Positions 26,020-34,341 of a stretch of DNA of 63,976 bases are shown piece by piece. Position 1 is the first letter of the stretch. Every line of letters begins with the position of its first letter. The stretch covers positions 1 to 63,976 of the forward strand of contig CAYYIJ010000003.1 of the NCBI GenBank assembly GCA_964471945.1, read 5' to 3'. This DNA is from JASEHD01 sp964471945 (lineage in GTDB: Bacteria > Bacteroidota > Ignavibacteria > UBA10030 > SZUA-254). The position numbers were made by a program, and so were the translations under genes. Under the pieces are notes generated by a model, which saw only the letters and a program-made list of their open reading frames with translations, did not search any database and had not been told where the DNA came from.

Positions 26020-26703
26020 TTAATGTGGTGAATTAATATTCGTTTCATCGGCATGATGTTTTACAACCTTTGCTTGAGTAATGAAGATTACCTCTTCTGC
26101 AATGTTTGTAGCGAGATCGGCTATACGCTCTAAATTTCTACTAATACGTATTAGATCCAATCCTCCGTCTATTGAATTCTTATCGCTTTTCATTAGTTGG
26201 ATAACTTCTATAGCCATTTTCCTATTCAGTTCATCAATTATATCGTCTTGCTCGAGTACAGTTTTTCCGAGTTTTGGGTCTTGATGGATAAAACCATCCA
26301 GAGCGTTTCGAAGCATCAACTGGACAATCTCAACCATTTTTGGAATTTCGAGTAAAGGTTCGACGAATCTAGTATTAATCAGCACAATTGCAGATTCAGC
26401 GATATTAACTGCGTGGTCACCGATTCTTTCAAGGTCATTATTTATTTTCTGAGCTGCAAGTATAAACCGTAAATCGACCGCTACTGGCTGATGAAGAGCC
26501 ATAATGTCGAAAATTGAATTATCAATCTCAATTTCCAATGAATTAATCCTGTTCTCGTTGTTGATAACTTTTCGTGCAAGTGCAATATCATTATCCATTA
26601 GGGATTTTATTGCAAGTCTCACTGCTTCCTCTGCATGGCTTCCCATCTTAATGAGACTTGTTTTTAAACTTTCTAATTCGTTTTCAAAATGTCGCTTCAT
26701 CAT
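26020..26703 (-). CDS. phoU: Phosphate transport regulator PhoU
   Basis: A 227-residue all-helical protein with two PhoU repeats (residues about 10-105 and 115-210). The metal-site helices AEEAVRLAIKSLM and NDLERIGDHAVNIAES, and their counterparts LERIADLATNIAEEVIF, match the family. PhoU links the Pst transporter to PhoR and represses the phosphate response when phosphate is plentiful. It is the last gene of the minus-strand pho/pst locus, nine bases after pstB. The 147 bp downstream to the bPH-like pseudogene hold no gene. Confidence 0.96.
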   Translation of the reverse strand: MMKRHFENELESLKTSLIKMGSHAEEAVRLAIKSLMDNDIALARKVINNENRINSLEIEIDNSIFDIMALHQPVAVDLRFILAAQKINNDLERIGDHAVNIAESAIVLINTRFVEPLLEIPKMVEIVQLMLRNALDGFIHQDPKLGKTVLEQDDIIDELNRKMAIEVIQLMKSDKNSIDGGLDLIRISRNLERIADLATNIAEEVIFITQAKVVKHHADETNINSPH

Positions 26704-26712
26704 CGATAATTC

Positions 26713-27474
26713 CTATCCAAATCTTCCGGTGATATATTCTTCTGTTTGTTTCTGTTTCGGTGTTGTAAAGATTTTTTTTGTTTCATCGTATTCTATTATT
26801 TCACCTAGATAGAAAAAAGCAGTGTAATCGCTCACGCGTGCTGCCTGCTGCATGTTGTGTGTGACGATCACAATTGTATAATTCTTTTTTAATTCATGAA
26901 TAAGCTCTTCAATTTTTGCCGTCGCAAGGGGATCGAGTGCGCTTGCTGGCTCATCCATAAGGAGCACTTCGGGATTTACTGCTAATGCTCGTGCAATGCA
27001 CAATCGCTGTTGTTGTCCGCCGGATAGTGCCAATCCACTCTTTTTTAAATCATCATTCACTTCTTCCCAAAGGGCGGCACGATGAAGACTATGCTCAACT
27101 ATCTCATCTAGTACCTTTTTATCGTGTATACCGTTTATTCGCGGACCATAAGCGATGTTGTCGTAAATTGATTTCGGAAATGGATTCGACTTTTGAAAGA
27201 TCATCCCAACCTTTTTCCGCAACTCAACCACGTCAACTCCATTGTGGTAAATATCTGTCCCATCAATAAAAACAGATCCAGCGATACGGACATTATCGAT
27301 TAGATCGTTCATCCTATTCAATGAGCGGAGAAACGTTGATTTTCCGCAACCTGACGGACCAATCAGTGCGGTTACTCTGTGTGCAGGAATATCTAAAAAA
27401 ACATTCCTTAACGCCTGTTTTGTTCCATAGGACAGGTTGAGATTTTGGGTTTGTATTTTAATATTTGTAGTCAT
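26713..27474 (-). CDS. pstB: Phosphate ABC transporter ATP-binding protein
   Basis: A 253-residue ATPase of the high-affinity phosphate importer. Walker A is GPSGCGKST, the signature is LSGGQQQRLCIARAL and Walker B is VLLMDEPASALDPLAT, followed by the switch His in VTHNMQQAARV. The PstB-specific FLRSLNRMNDLI segment is present. It is seven bases after pstA and nine before phoU. Length is normal. Confidence 0.97.
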   Translation of the reverse strand: MTTNIKIQTQNLNLSYGTKQALRNVFLDIPAHRVTALIGPSGCGKSTFLRSLNRMNDLIDNVRIAGSVFIDGTDIYHNGVDVVELRKKVGMIFQKSNPFPKSIYDNIAYGPRINGIHDKKVLDEIVEHSLHRAALWEEVNDDLKKSGLALSGGQQQRLCIARALAVNPEVLLMDEPASALDPLATAKIEELIHELKKNYTIVIVTHNMQQAARVSDYTAFFYLGEIIEYDETKKIFTTPKQKQTEEYITGRFG

Positions 27475-27481
27475 GAATCTG

Positions 27482-28378
27482 TTATCTCATTTTCGCCCGC
27501 AGCCGAGACCGTAAAAAGATGGCAGAAAAGTTCAACATTAATGTCAGCGCTAATAGTACAAACGCTGTTGCATACTGAATACCGATTGTCGCTTCAACGT
27601 CTGTCGATTGTGTTGACATTACATAGAGATGGTACCCAAGCTGCATGAATTGATCCGATAGCGACGATGGAAGATGATGTAAATAGTAAGCGACGCCAGT
27701 AAAAAGAATTGGAGCGACTTCTCCAGCACCGCGTCCGACTGCTAAAATTGTTCCCGTTAGGATACCGGAATACGCATTGGGTAATACAATTTTTACAATG
27801 GTTTGAAATTTCGTTGCGCCAAGTGCAAGACTTCCCTCACGCAAATCCATCGGTACGGCACGCAGCGCTTCTTCGGTTGAAACAATTACAACGGGTAGAG
27901 TGAGAAGTGCCATCGTTAAGCTCGCCCAAAGAATATTTGGCTGTCCCCAGTGTAAGTCTGCATTTCCGGATAAAAATTTATCCATTCCACCGCCAACAAA
28001 TTGCACGAAGAATCCTAAACCGAATAGGCCAAATACAATCGAAGGCACACCGGCAAGCGTATTTACTGCAAAACGAATTAATTTTGTGAAGATTGAATTA
28101 CGATTTGCATATTCGCTCAGATATATTGCGGTAATTGTTCCAACAGGAGCACCTGCAATCGACATCAGTAATACAAGAAACACCGTTCCGATGATTGCAG
28201 GAAAGATACCGCCCGACGTCATTCCTTCGGATGGTGCGGTTGTCAAAAATTCCCATGTGATATTTTTCCAGCCGCCGTGTGCGATTTCGAAAATCAAATA
28301 GGCGATCACACAAAGTATCAAAAATGAAGATACGATTGTTGAAGCGATGAAAATACTGCCGAATAATTTTTTCTTCAT
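27482..28378 (-). CDS. pstA: Phosphate ABC transporter permease PstA
   Basis: A 298-residue permease with six membrane helices. The coupling helix EEALRAVPMDLREGSLALGA and the following TKFQTIVKIVLPNAYSGILTG-like stretch (split here as KFQTIVKIVLPNA) are the usual ABC contact. GVPSIVFGLFGLGFFV is the typical PstA/PstC helix pair. The ATG overlaps the pstC stop by four bases. It works with PstC as the membrane channel. Confidence 0.96.
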   Translation of the reverse strand: MKKKLFGSIFIASTIVSSFLILCVIAYLIFEIAHGGWKNITWEFLTTAPSEGMTSGGIFPAIIGTVFLVLLMSIAGAPVGTITAIYLSEYANRNSIFTKLIRFAVNTLAGVPSIVFGLFGLGFFVQFVGGGMDKFLSGNADLHWGQPNILWASLTMALLTLPVVIVSTEEALRAVPMDLREGSLALGATKFQTIVKIVLPNAYSGILTGTILAVGRGAGEVAPILFTGVAYYLHHLPSSLSDQFMQLGYHLYVMSTQSTDVEATIGIQYATAFVLLALTLMLNFSAIFLRSRLRAKMR

Positions 28379-29502
28379 GCCGCACCCTGGAATCGTTTCT
28401 GTAATCGGTTTCTCACATAGAACTCAGCCACAGCATTCAATATGAATGTAAAGATGAAAAGAATCGAACCGATAAAAAACAGAACGTTGTAATGCGTATC
28501 GCCGAAAACAACTTCTGCCATTTCGGCGCCGATGGTTGCCGACATGGTGCGGATCGGCTCGAAAAAGTCCATTGACATCAATGCCGCATTACCGGTTGCC
28601 ATCAACACAATCATGGTCTCGCCGAAGGCACGTCCGATACCAAGAAGAAGTGCCGCGAATACGCCCGGTGTTGCCGCAGGTAAAACAACGAAGAGAGCTG
28701 TCTGCCACTTAGTTGCTCCAAGCGCAAGACTTGCCTCTGTCATGTACTTTGGAACCGATGATAGAGCGTCTTCTGTAATGCTGTACACTATCGGAATAAC
28801 TGTAAGCGATAGCGCAATTCCTCCGACGAATGCATTGAGGCGGTACTGATATCCGAACAGATGCTGGAAGAAACTTGCTAATGTAACGAGTGCAAAAAAT
28901 CCGATGACGACGGATGGGAAACCAGAAAGAAATTCTATTGTAGGTTTCAGGATTTCACGCAACCGTATTGGTGCGAAGAAGACAGTGAAGAGCGCCGCCA
29001 ATATAGCGATTGGCGCACCAACCACAACTGCAATAAATGTTACTTTGAAACTTCCAATAATCAATGGCATTATTCCATACTTCGGATTTTCAGAAACGGG
29101 ATGCCACTCTTTGCCGAGCAAATTTTTAACCGTTACCACGCTTTCGGATCCGGATGATTCTACGGATTTGTTTTTTTGTTCAGTAGCTGTCTCGTTTGTT
29201 ACAAATGATTCTTCACCGTAAGTTTCTTGAACTAATTCGCTGTGATCGGTAGAAGTCTGTTTCGTAGGTGAAAATATCGGCGCGGCTTCACGGAATACAA
29301 AAATAAAAATGAGAACGATGACGGCAAAGGAAATAAACGAAACACCTTTAATGATTGATTCTGCCAGCCATTCACCCAACCTGAACTTACCTCGTCTTAA
29401 ACCTGTCGGTGATAATTTTCCTTTCGGGTTTATTTGATGCTGAGTCGACGGTTTCGGCTGTGAAGGTAAAACTGATTTTACTTGTTCGGGCTGGATATTC
29501 AT
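28375..29502 (-). CDS. pstC: Phosphate ABC transporter permease PstC
   Basis: A 375-residue permease, longer than typical PstC (about 310). The extra length is an N-terminal polar stretch of about 45 residues rich in Gln and Pro, and a periplasmic insertion of roughly 80 residues between the first two helices (about 75-150, acidic and Ser/Thr-rich). The core has FLSGFPSVVIGFFALV and the coupling segment EDALSSVPKYMTEASLALGA. It is separated from pstS by a 158-bp region with hairpins and a Pho-box-like repeat, so it may have its own promoter. Confidence 0.95.
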   Translation of the reverse strand: MNIQPEQVKSVLPSQPKPSTQHQINPKGKLSPTGLRRGKFRLGEWLAESIIKGVSFISFAVIVLIFIFVFREAAPIFSPTKQTSTDHSELVQETYGEESFVTNETATEQKNKSVESSGSESVVTVKNLLGKEWHPVSENPKYGIMPLIIGSFKVTFIAVVVGAPIAILAALFTVFFAPIRLREILKPTIEFLSGFPSVVIGFFALVTLASFFQHLFGYQYRLNAFVGGIALSLTVIPIVYSITEDALSSVPKYMTEASLALGATKWQTALFVVLPAATPGVFAALLLGIGRAFGETMIVLMATGNAALMSMDFFEPIRTMSATIGAEMAEVVFGDTHYNVLFFIGSILFIFTFILNAVAEFYVRNRLQKRFQGAA

Positions 29503-29551
29503 TATTATAGAATTTAATCTAAGCTAAGATAAGAATCTCAGATTAAGCTAA

Positions 29552-29579
29552 GGTAACTTCATTGTTAAGAAATTGTTAA
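29552..29579 (-). promoter_or_regulatory. Pho-box-like direct repeat upstream of pstC
   Basis: On the minus strand TTAACAATTTC is followed directly by TTAACAATGAA and then GTTACC, i.e. TTAACA-type hexamers at an exact 11-bp period. PhoB/PhoP-type regulators bind direct repeats with this period. The site lies about 50-77 bases before the pstC start codon, with TATAAT-like sequence just before the ATG. Between them is a palindrome AATCT-G-AGATT inside a TTAGCTTA repeat pair spaced 24 bp. A closely similar box occurs before the porin at 32019. Confidence 0.55.
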
Positions 29580-29590
29580 GTTTTTTCATT

Positions 29591-29648
29591 CCCTATCTAC
29601 TCGATCATTCATAGAGGATAGGGCCCGATGCTCGGTGGAAACACCGGG
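29591..29648 (-). other. Two hairpins in the pstS-pstC intercistronic region
   Basis: Two inverted repeats follow the pstS stop. The first pairs 29631-29637 with 29642-29648 (seven pairs including one G-U) around a four-base loop. The second pairs CCCTATC at 29591-29597 with GATAGGG at 29617-29623. On the coding (minus) strand neither is followed by a T-run, so they are not classical terminators. Hairpins after the binding-protein gene commonly protect its message and allow more PstS than permease; that role is inferred. Confidence 0.4.
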
Positions 29649-29660
29649 ACCAATAGTGAA

Positions 29661-30485
29661 TTATCTTACAGGGAAATATCCAACTTTAGTTACGATTTCT
29701 TGACCTTCTTTGCTCAATATCCAGTCGATATATTCTTTCATTGCGCCGGATGGTCTGCTGCGTGTGTACATGTAGAGGTAGCGGGAGATAGGATAATCAC
29801 CCGACTTCACGTTCTCTTCTGTCGGCTCATACGCAGTTGAGTTTGCATCTTTTTTTACTTTGAGGAGTTTGATGCCTTTTGCATAAGCGGCACCGCCATA
29901 GCCGATACCGTATTTATCTTTTGATACTGCATTCACCACTCCGCCTGTGCCGGGAAGCGTTTGGACCGATGGAGCAAAATCTTCACCATCGAGCACGTTG
30001 TCTTTGAAATATACATAAGTGCCGGAGCTGTTTTCCCGTCCGTACACAATTATTTTTGTGTCAGGTCCACCAACCTGTTTCCAGTTTGTTATCTTACCTG
30101 TGTAAATATCTTTAAGTTGTTGAATACTTAATTCATTCACCGGATTCTTTTCCCATAAGTAAACGGCAAGACCGTCTTTTGCTGCTTTAATTTCAACACC
30201 AAGTGTGTTAAATCTCTGCTTAAGTTTTTCTTTTTCTGATTTCTTCATCGGACGCGATGAAAGGCAAATATCTGTAGTGCCGTTGATGAGCGCTGAAATA
30301 CCTACCCCCGACCCGCCTCCGGTTATTTGTACGGTAACATCAGGATGTTTTGACATATACAGTTCAGCCCATCTCTGCGAAAGAATTACCATTGTGTCGG
30401 ACCCTTTTACCGTAATTGTTTCGCCTTTTTGCATAAAGCCAAAAGCAGCAAGTGCTGTGAGTATTGTTAAGATTATTTTTTTCAT
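29661..30485 (-). CDS. pstS: Phosphate-binding protein PstS
   Basis: A 274-residue periplasmic binding protein with a short signal peptide (MKKIILTILTALAAFGFM). Phosphate-binding loops are GSDTMVILSQRW, TGGGSGVGISALINGT and GRENSSGTYVYF. I chose the ATG at 30485; an in-frame extension upstream of 27 residues has no signal character. It captures phosphate for PstCAB. The 96 bp between the porin stop and this start contain GACGCAAA- and ACGCAAA-like units related to the dispersed repeats elsewhere, but no gene. Confidence 0.96.
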   Translation of the reverse strand: MKKIILTILTALAAFGFMQKGETITVKGSDTMVILSQRWAELYMSKHPDVTVQITGGGSGVGISALINGTTDICLSSRPMKKSEKEKLKQRFNTLGVEIKAAKDGLAVYLWEKNPVNELSIQQLKDIYTGKITNWKQVGGPDTKIIVYGRENSSGTYVYFKDNVLDGEDFAPSVQTLPGTGGVVNAVSKDKYGIGYGGAAYAKGIKLLKVKKDANSTAYEPTEENVKSGDYPISRYLYMYTRSRPSGAMKEYIDWILSKEGQEIVTKVGYFPVR

Positions 30486-30581
30486 TGTTTGTATTCCTTT
30501 CGATAATGATTTTATTTGCGTTACTTTGCGTGCTTGTCGGCTAAATTTTAACTGCAGAGGACGCAAAAAAACATAGAGATA

Positions 30582-31946
30582 TTAGAATTTGTATTGCATT
30601 CTTAAAGTTAAAATATTGTCTTTCAAATCGTCTTTGAACGGTGCGAGTGTTCCGGTTGCAAGTGAATTTACTTTTTCGTTCTTCATCCAATCGTAGTAGA
30701 CTACGAATTTAACATTTGCGTCCCAATGATAAATCCACCCTATTCCAAGTGTAGTGTATTTTATATCGGCAGCGGTAAAATTGCTTCCACTCTTTCCAAT
30801 ATCGTCTCCGGTAATGTCAGTATTCGGATCGAATATGTCGTACTTAACTACAAACTGGTGTTTCAATCCGATGTTCTGAATATAATTGATATACCAGCCC
30901 GTTATATTGCGACGATAAAGTGGTGTAATTTTCTTTCCATCGATAACTGATTTTGGATCTGTAGTACCTGCGGCTTCAGGATTGTAGAATCCGATGGATT
31001 TGTCTGTACTTGGCTGTATACCTGTTATGAACTCGCCCCGTAATGAGGCACCACCGATTGCGGGAATATCGTAATACGCTTGAATGTCGGCACCATAATA
31101 AGTTCTTTCGAATTGATTTCCCAAGTTACCGATAGTTGAATCGACTGAAAAACGCTTAATCGTTGATGATCCATCGAATTTGTAGACATATTTTGAATTG
31201 TTGGTAACATTACCTGCATAAAGAGAAAAACCACCATCGATAGCAAGGTTCTGTTCATCGAAGGGGAACTGGAAACCGAGCCGACCGATAAAATCTTTCC
31301 AGCGATCATTTTCGTTAGCAGTATTAAGAACACCGTTGAACAACCCACCCTTGAAGTTAAAATAACTGAGTGGACCGCTTTCAGGTGCTAGCTCCAGTTT
31401 TGCACCTAATTCTCGTTCACCTGGAAAAAGGATTTGATACATGCGAGATCGTTCTGGAGATTCACGTATACTGGATGAGTAGGATATCTCAAATCCGAAA
31501 GGTCTATCAAAAATACCACCAGTGAGAGATGCTATTCTCAGCCAGGGTTCTTTAACTGAGGCATAAGCATCTTTAATTCCAACACCGCTTTGTGTAACGT
31601 CAATCTGTAACACAAACTGAGTTAAGTCGTTGTCGTAATTTACTTTGACCCTACCACGGCGAACCGAGAATCGTGATTTTACATTAGACGGAAAATTCCC
31701 GCCCGCATACGATGGTACACTCGTTGACTCTGCCAACTGATACTGTGCTTGTAGATAACCAGACACTTTAATTTTCTTTAAAGCATCGGCTGTAGTTTTT
31801 ATTTCGAGCATTGTTTCGTTTATTCCCTCGATTGCTCCGTTGATTTCGGCAACATCCTCTTTTGTAGCCACACTCGTTGTATCCTGAGAGATTGCCCGTA
31901 AAACCAAGGGAATTAAGAGAGAAATTATAAAAATGATTCGTTTCAT
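30582..31946 (-). CDS. Phosphate-selective porin O/P-like outer-membrane protein
   Basis: A 454-residue protein with a signal peptide (MKRIIFIISLLIPLVLRAIS), a short coiled-coil near residues 28-58 (EINGAIEGINETMLEIKTT), then a beta-barrel opening with KVSGYLQAQYQLAE. Alternating strands and a terminal aromatic residue (LTLRMQYKF) are typical of outer-membrane porins. Family members of OprP/OprO type pass phosphate or polyphosphate. Its place between phoR and pstS supports a phosphate role. Translation is likely controlled: a perfect 9-bp hairpin contains its Shine-Dalgarno, and a Pho-box-like repeat lies upstream. Confidence 0.88.
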   Translation of the reverse strand: MKRIIFIISLLIPLVLRAISQDTTSVATKEDVAEINGAIEGINETMLEIKTTADALKKIKVSGYLQAQYQLAESTSVPSYAGGNFPSNVKSRFSVRRGRVKVNYDNDLTQFVLQIDVTQSGVGIKDAYASVKEPWLRIASLTGGIFDRPFGFEISYSSSIRESPERSRMYQILFPGERELGAKLELAPESGPLSYFNFKGGLFNGVLNTANENDRWKDFIGRLGFQFPFDEQNLAIDGGFSLYAGNVTNNSKYVYKFDGSSTIKRFSVDSTIGNLGNQFERTYYGADIQAYYDIPAIGGASLRGEFITGIQPSTDKSIGFYNPEAAGTTDPKSVIDGKKITPLYRRNITGWYINYIQNIGLKHQFVVKYDIFDPNTDITGDDIGKSGSNFTAADIKYTTLGIGWIYHWDANVKFVVYYDWMKNEKVNSLATGTLAPFKDDLKDNILTLRMQYKF

Positions 31947-31952
31947 CTAAAT

Positions 31953-31985
31953 CCTCTGTAGTTATAAATTTTTTTTCTACAGAGG
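31953..31985 (-). promoter_or_regulatory. Shine-Dalgarno-sequestering hairpin in the porin leader
   Basis: On the minus strand CCTCTGTAG is followed by a 15-base A/T loop and CTACAGAGG, a perfect 9-bp stem. The AGAGG at the 3' side is the Shine-Dalgarno, six bases before the porin ATG. In the folded state the ribosome site is fully paired with CCTCT. This is a plausible translational switch (thermosensor, protein- or sRNA-opened); which one is unknown. Confidence 0.6.
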
Positions 31986-32018
31986 AAATATATCTTTCAG
32001 AAATTAAGAGTAAATAAA

Positions 32019-32040
32019 GGTAAGGTTATGAAATTGTTAA
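32019..32040 (-). promoter_or_regulatory. Pho-box-like repeat upstream of the porin
   Basis: On the minus strand TTAACAATTTC is followed by ATAACCTTACC, again an 11-bp period. The first 11-mer is identical to the first unit of the pstC box at 29569-29579. The site overlaps the phoR stop codon and lies about 75-95 bases before the porin start, a fitting place for a PhoB-activated promoter. Confidence 0.45.
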
Positions 32041-33473
32041 GATTTTAATATGAAGCTGAATTCGCTACCTTTCCCAACCGCACTCTGCACTTCCACTCTA
32101 CTCCCGTGTGCTTCGATGATATGTTTTACTATTGCTAATCCGAGTCCGGTACCTCCGGCTTCACGAGATCGTTCTTTATCTACACGGTAGAATCGCTCGA
32201 AGATGCGGGGCAAATGTTCCGGAGCAATTCCGACTCCCGAATCACTTACAATTATTCTTAAACCCGAATCCACATTTTCATAGCTAATTGTTATCCGTCC
32301 GTTCGGCTTATTATATTTAATTGCATTATCGATTAGATTCACGATAACTTGTTTTAATCTATCTCTATCCCCATAGATTTCATTTTTAATTGGTTGAGGT
32401 TTGAAATCTAGTGTGATGTTTCCGCGATTTGCTGATTCTTGCATTTCGCTTACAATTTGTGTTAAGAACTCTTGTAGATCGAAATAACGAAAACTCAATT
32501 TCATATCACCAGATTCAATGCGTGATATTTCGATTAGATCGGATAATAACACGTTTAGTCGATTTATATTCTTCAATGCCCGCTCAACAAAATCTCGATT
32601 TACAGTTTTATCATCTATTGCACCTTCCAACAATGTCTCGAGCATTCCTTGTATTGTAAAGATCGGTGTTCTTAATTCATGCGAGACATTGCCTAAAAAT
32701 TCGCTTCTAACACACTCTAATTTCTTCAGCTTTTCGATGTCATCTTCGAGTTTATCAACCATGCTATTCAAGGTATCGGCAAGTTGATTGAATTCGCTCG
32801 TGGTTTGTTTTGGAATCCGGCTTTTCAAATTCCCTGAATGTATTTGCTCTGCACTTACAGCCATCATCTTGATTGGTTTAGCAAAACGCTTTGAAGCGAG
32901 GTATGCCAATCCTAAAATAAATGCTAATACTATAATACTGGTTATCGTTATTTTACTTTGGATATCTCTCATAATTTCTTGGACTTGTGTCAGGGGAACA
33001 CTTACTCGGAGTATCTTGACATCGCTATACCCAGTGTGTTGTGGAAGAATCGCCGATAGTTTTTTTGCGAGGTATAACATAACTGAATCGACTGTTGCAC
33101 TATGTCTGGTACTTGTGCCGATGCCTTCCTTAATTGCCTGTTGAACTTCTGGTCGGTGAAGATGGTTCTCTATTGTTGCGAGCTGATTATATGGTAAGTC
33201 GGATTCAAAGTGAACGGTACCTTTGTCATCGATCAAAGTCAATCGGAGATTGGCAGACTGTGAAAATTTTTGGAGTTTGGAATATCCATCCAGATCATTT
33301 TCAATAGATGTTTGGATGAAATACTCGATCAATCTCGCCTGTGTCATTAATTCGTTTACGATACGAGAGTGGAAATAATTATCGATCACAATTGTAGATA
33401 CGATACCCATGGCAACGATAATCACAAGTGAGAGAGCGAATAAAAGAAATGTGAGTTTTGTTTGAAGACTCAT
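32037..33473 (-). CDS. phoR: Sensor histidine kinase PhoR-like
   Basis: A 478-residue kinase. Helix 1 is near residues 7-28, a periplasmic sensor of about 140 residues follows, then helix 2 near 170-190. A HAMP segment follows (KRFAKPIKMMAVSAEQI). The phospho-accepting His is in FLGNVSHELRTPIFTIQG. The ATPase part has the N-box NLIDNAIKYNKPNG, DSGVGIAPEHLPRIFERFYR and GGTGLGLAIVKHI. No PAS domain is obvious, unlike E. coli PhoR. The ATG overlaps the phoB stop by four bases. Function is assigned from its place in the pst locus. Confidence 0.9.
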   Translation of the reverse strand: MSLQTKLTFLLFALSLVIIVAMGIVSTIVIDNYFHSRIVNELMTQARLIEYFIQTSIENDLDGYSKLQKFSQSANLRLTLIDDKGTVHFESDLPYNQLATIENHLHRPEVQQAIKEGIGTSTRHSATVDSVMLYLAKKLSAILPQHTGYSDVKILRVSVPLTQVQEIMRDIQSKITITSIIVLAFILGLAYLASKRFAKPIKMMAVSAEQIHSGNLKSRIPKQTTSEFNQLADTLNSMVDKLEDDIEKLKKLECVRSEFLGNVSHELRTPIFTIQGMLETLLEGAIDDKTVNRDFVERALKNINRLNVLLSDLIEISRIESGDMKLSFRYFDLQEFLTQIVSEMQESANRGNITLDFKPQPIKNEIYGDRDRLKQVIVNLIDNAIKYNKPNGRITISYENVDSGLRIIVSDSGVGIAPEHLPRIFERFYRVDKERSREAGGTGLGLAIVKHIIEAHGSRVEVQSAVGKGSEFSFILKS

Positions 33474-34150
33474 CCGTTTACCCTCAATCTATAACCTAAA
33501 CCTTTGATCGTCTCGATGTAATCGGCAGAATCGCCGAGTTTTTCTCTGATCTTTCTTATATGCACATCAACCGTACGGTCAATTACACTGACATCGTTGC
33601 CCCAGATGTTGTTCAGTAGTGTTTCTCGTGTTACAACTTGATCGATGTGAGTAGCAAGGTAATAAAGTACTTCAAATTCTTTTTTGGGAAAAAATATTTC
33701 TTTCTTATCAACATGAACGGTATGATGGATGGTGGAGATTTCGATAGCTCCAAGTCGGATTATTTTTTCCGGTGTTGTTTTTACTTCCTGCTTTCGGAAA
33801 ACATTTCTGACACGTGCAAGCAGTTTTGGGATACTGATAGGTTTGACGATATAATCTTCGGCACCGAGCTCGAGCCCGAGTACTTCATCTGTTTCTGTTT
33901 CTTTTGCGGTTAAAAAAATAATCGGAATATGGGATGTTTTATTATTTCCCTTAAGTTGTTTGATGACTTCCCTACCATCCAATTCGGGCATCATAATATC
34001 GAGAAGTATTAGGTCGGGTTGACACTGTGCTTTGACCATCGCCTCTTTACCGTTACGTGAGACCAGTACTGTAAAACCTTCTTTCTGGAAATTATATTTT
34101 AATAACTCGAGGATGTCTTTTTCATCATCGACTATAAGAATGGTTTTCAT
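33470..34150 (-). CDS. phoB: Phosphate response regulator PhoB-like
   Basis: A 226-residue OmpR/PhoB-type regulator. The receiver has DDEKD at the start, the phosphorylation site in LILLDIMMPELDG and the switch residues in FLTAKETE and DYIVKP. The C-terminal winged helix carries FEVLYYLATH and DVHIRKIREKLGD, and ends GLGYRLRVNG. I chose the ATG at 34150 (MKTILIV); another ATG lies four codons upstream. It is the first gene of the locus, divergent from the BadF-type kinase. The 11-bp repeats before the porin and pstC are its probable targets. Confidence 0.93.
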   Translation of the reverse strand: MKTILIVDDEKDILELLKYNFQKEGFTVLVSRNGKEAMVKAQCQPDLILLDIMMPELDGREVIKQLKGNNKTSHIPIIFLTAKETETDEVLGLELGAEDYIVKPISIPKLLARVRNVFRKQEVKTTPEKIIRLGAIEISTIHHTVHVDKKEIFFPKKEFEVLYYLATHIDQVVTRETLLNNIWGNDVSVIDRTVDVHIRKIREKLGDSADYIETIKGLGYRLRVNG

Positions 34151-34341
34151 TTTAAATGTCATTTTTTGGTTTTGTTAATATTAATTATTTTTTGGAGCAA
34201 ATACAATAATTGGTCAATCGATAATTTAAATTTCTCCTGAGACATTTCTCACAAGCTGCCTTGCTTCTCATACCCATTTTTAATAATTTGGTAAAGTAAA
34301 ATTATGAGAAAATAGAATGGTTTTAACATTATTGGATTTCG

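Noticed and set aside
29591..29648. pstS-pstC hairpins as intrinsic terminators
   Set aside because: Neither stem is followed by a U-run on the transcribed strand.
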